This document shows positions 4,871 to 5,708 of a stretch of 5,708 bases of DNA, in pieces. The translations under genes were made by a program, and so were the position numbers. Source of the stretch: Acetobacteraceae bacterium (GTDB taxonomy: Bacteria > Pseudomonadota > Alphaproteobacteria > Acetobacterales > Acetobacteraceae). The stretch covers positions 1-5,708 of the forward strand of contig CANFIE010000275.1 of assembly GCA_947446625.1 (NCBI GenBank). Direction: 5' to 3'. How positions within the stretch are numbered: position 1 is the first letter of the stretch; each line of letters begins with the position of its first letter. The notes under the pieces are model-generated. The model did no database searches, was not told the DNA's origin, and was given only the letters and a program-made list of their open reading frames with translations.

Positions 4871-5708
4871 TCAGTCTCGCAGGCTTTGGCGCATGGAATC
4901 GCGCAGCGGCTGGGTGAGGTAGGAGGCCAGGGTGCGACGGTCGCCCAGGATGTAGTTCTCGGTGGGCATGCCGGCATGCAGGTGCACGCTGGGCAGGTCG
5001 GCCAGTTCGGCCTGCTCCATTTCCAGCCGCACGGTGAAGTAGGGCGCCTGGCCGGGTTCGCTCACCTGGTCGGCGGCAACATAGATGACCCGGCCGGCGA
5101 TGAGCGGCACCACGCGGGCGCGATACGCGCTGAGCCGGACATTGGCGCGCTGGCCGACCACCACCTGTTCGATATCGGTAACCTGGACCTTGGCTTCCAC
5201 CACCAGGCGGTCATTCGTCGGCACCAGTTCCATCACCGGGGCGCCGGCGCCAATGGTGCTGCCGGGGGAGAAGAACTGGATATTGGTGACCACGCCTTCC
5301 TCCTGCGCGGTCACGTCGCGGCGGCTCAACACGTCCTGGGTGGAGCGCAGGAGCTGCTCGGCCTGGGCCACCTCGGCGGCCACGGCCTGCATTTCCTTCG
5401 CGGTGTCCTGCTGGCGGTTGAGGCGCAGCGTGGCCAGCGTGGCCTGGGCCTGGGCAATGGATTGCAGGGTCTGCGCTTCCTGGGCGCGCAGGCCGGCAAG
5501 GTTGCTCTGGCTGGAGGCTTCGCTCTCCTGCAATTCCAGCACGCGGAAGCGCGAGCCGACGCCGGTGCGGGCCAATTCGCCAAAGCCGCGCAGACGTTCC
5601 TGCACCGCGGCCAATTGCCGCTCGGCGGCGCGGCGCTGGAAGGGGAAGCCGGCGGCGGTGGCGCTCAGGGCGTCGATCTGGCGTTCCTGCACGCGAACGG
5701 CGCCGTCA
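4871..5708 (-). CDS. HlyD-family type I secretion membrane fusion protein, C-terminal part (5' end beyond the window)
   Basis: The visible 278 residues are the C-terminal ~60% of a periplasmic adaptor that links an inner-membrane ABC exporter to a TolC-type outer-membrane channel. The frame is open to the right edge (it enters as DGAVRVQERQIDAL), so the N-terminal membrane anchor and first half are missing. The first ~125 residues form an Ala/Gln/Glu/Leu-rich alpha-helical hairpin. Its tip lies near GELARTGVGSRFRVLELQES (about 5581-5522), the place where HlyD adaptors contact TolC. Next come the returning lipoyl half-domain, DVTAQEEGVVTNIQFFSPGS (from 5317), and PVMELVPTNDRLVVEAKV. The beta-barrel/membrane-proximal part (VTDIEQVVVGQRANVRLSAY) leads to the conserved end HAGMPTENYILGDRRTLASY and YLTQPLRDSM. 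Typical full length is about 430-480 residues. The ABC ATPase partner is expected beyond the right edge, and the downstream neighbour is the uncharacterised 368-aa gene. The family is confident; the cargo is unknown. Confidence 0.94.
   Translation of the reverse strand, partial: DGAVRVQERQIDALSATAAGFPFQRRAAERQLAAVQERLRGFGELARTGVGSRFRVLELQESEASSQSNLAGLRAQEAQTLQSIAQAQATLATLRLNRQQDTAKEMQAVAAEVAQAEQLLRSTQDVLSRRDVTAQEEGVVTNIQFFSPGSTIGAGAPVMELVPTNDRLVVEAKVQVTDIEQVVVGQRANVRLSAYRARVVPLIAGRVIYVAADQVSEPGQAPYFTVRLEMEQAELADLPSVHLHAGMPTENYILGDRRTLASYLTQPLRDSMRQSLRD

Noticed and set aside
3786..4922. A 378-codon plus-strand frame opposite the 368-aa gene
   Set aside because: The minus-strand frame has a good ribosome binding site, a balanced amino-acid composition and TPR-like helices. 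The plus-strand frame also runs into the hlyD 3' end and has no recognisable motif.
1..5708. tRNA/rRNA genes, CRISPR arrays, insertion sequences, phage or defence genes
   Set aside because: No tandem spaced repeats, transposase motifs, terminal inverted repeats or RNA-gene signatures were seen by eye. Nearly all the DNA is accounted for by the six genes and short control regions.

Overview
The window is GC-rich and densely coding, with strong third-position G/C bias. Its gene content suggests an alphaproteobacterium, plausibly Acetobacteraceae/Rhodospirillales. That placement rests on three things: an intracellular polyhydroxyalkanoate depolymerase of the PhaZ type, a GST of the 'NYSSWSLR / EMHxGFxALRxxLPMN' subgroup, and a PrsE/HlyD-like type I secretion adaptor. 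It is an inference from composition and family resemblance; no marker gene is present.

Layout from left to right. (1) 1-604, minus: 5' part of a PHA depolymerase gene, running off the left edge. (2) 605-719: divergent intergenic region with a perfect 6-bp-arm inverted repeat. (3) 720-1388, plus: glutathione S-transferase family protein. (4) 1389-1445: convergent gap with a terminator-like hairpin. (5) 1446-1877, minus: small single-domain cupin. (6) 1878-2083: divergent 206-bp control region with several palindromes, one fitting CTGC-N3-GCAG. (7) 2084-3685, plus: MFS_3/EntS-like exporter with a C-terminal ABM-like domain. (8) 3699-4805, minus: unrecognised protein with a beta-rich N-terminus and TPR-like helices. 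(9) 4871-5708, minus: C-terminal part of a HlyD-family membrane fusion protein whose start lies beyond the right edge.

The genes fall into three blocks. The depolymerase mobilises stored PHA in the cytoplasm, and the GST is divergently transcribed from it. The cupin and MFS exporter share a control region and may be co-regulated. The right-hand pair (HlyD then the unknown protein, same strand, 65-bp gap) looks like the end of a type I secretion operon whose ABC transporter would lie to the right of the window. No RNA gene, mobile element, CRISPR array or clear novel defence system was seen. The least explained items are the 368-aa protein after hlyD and the palindrome-rich cupin/MFS control region.
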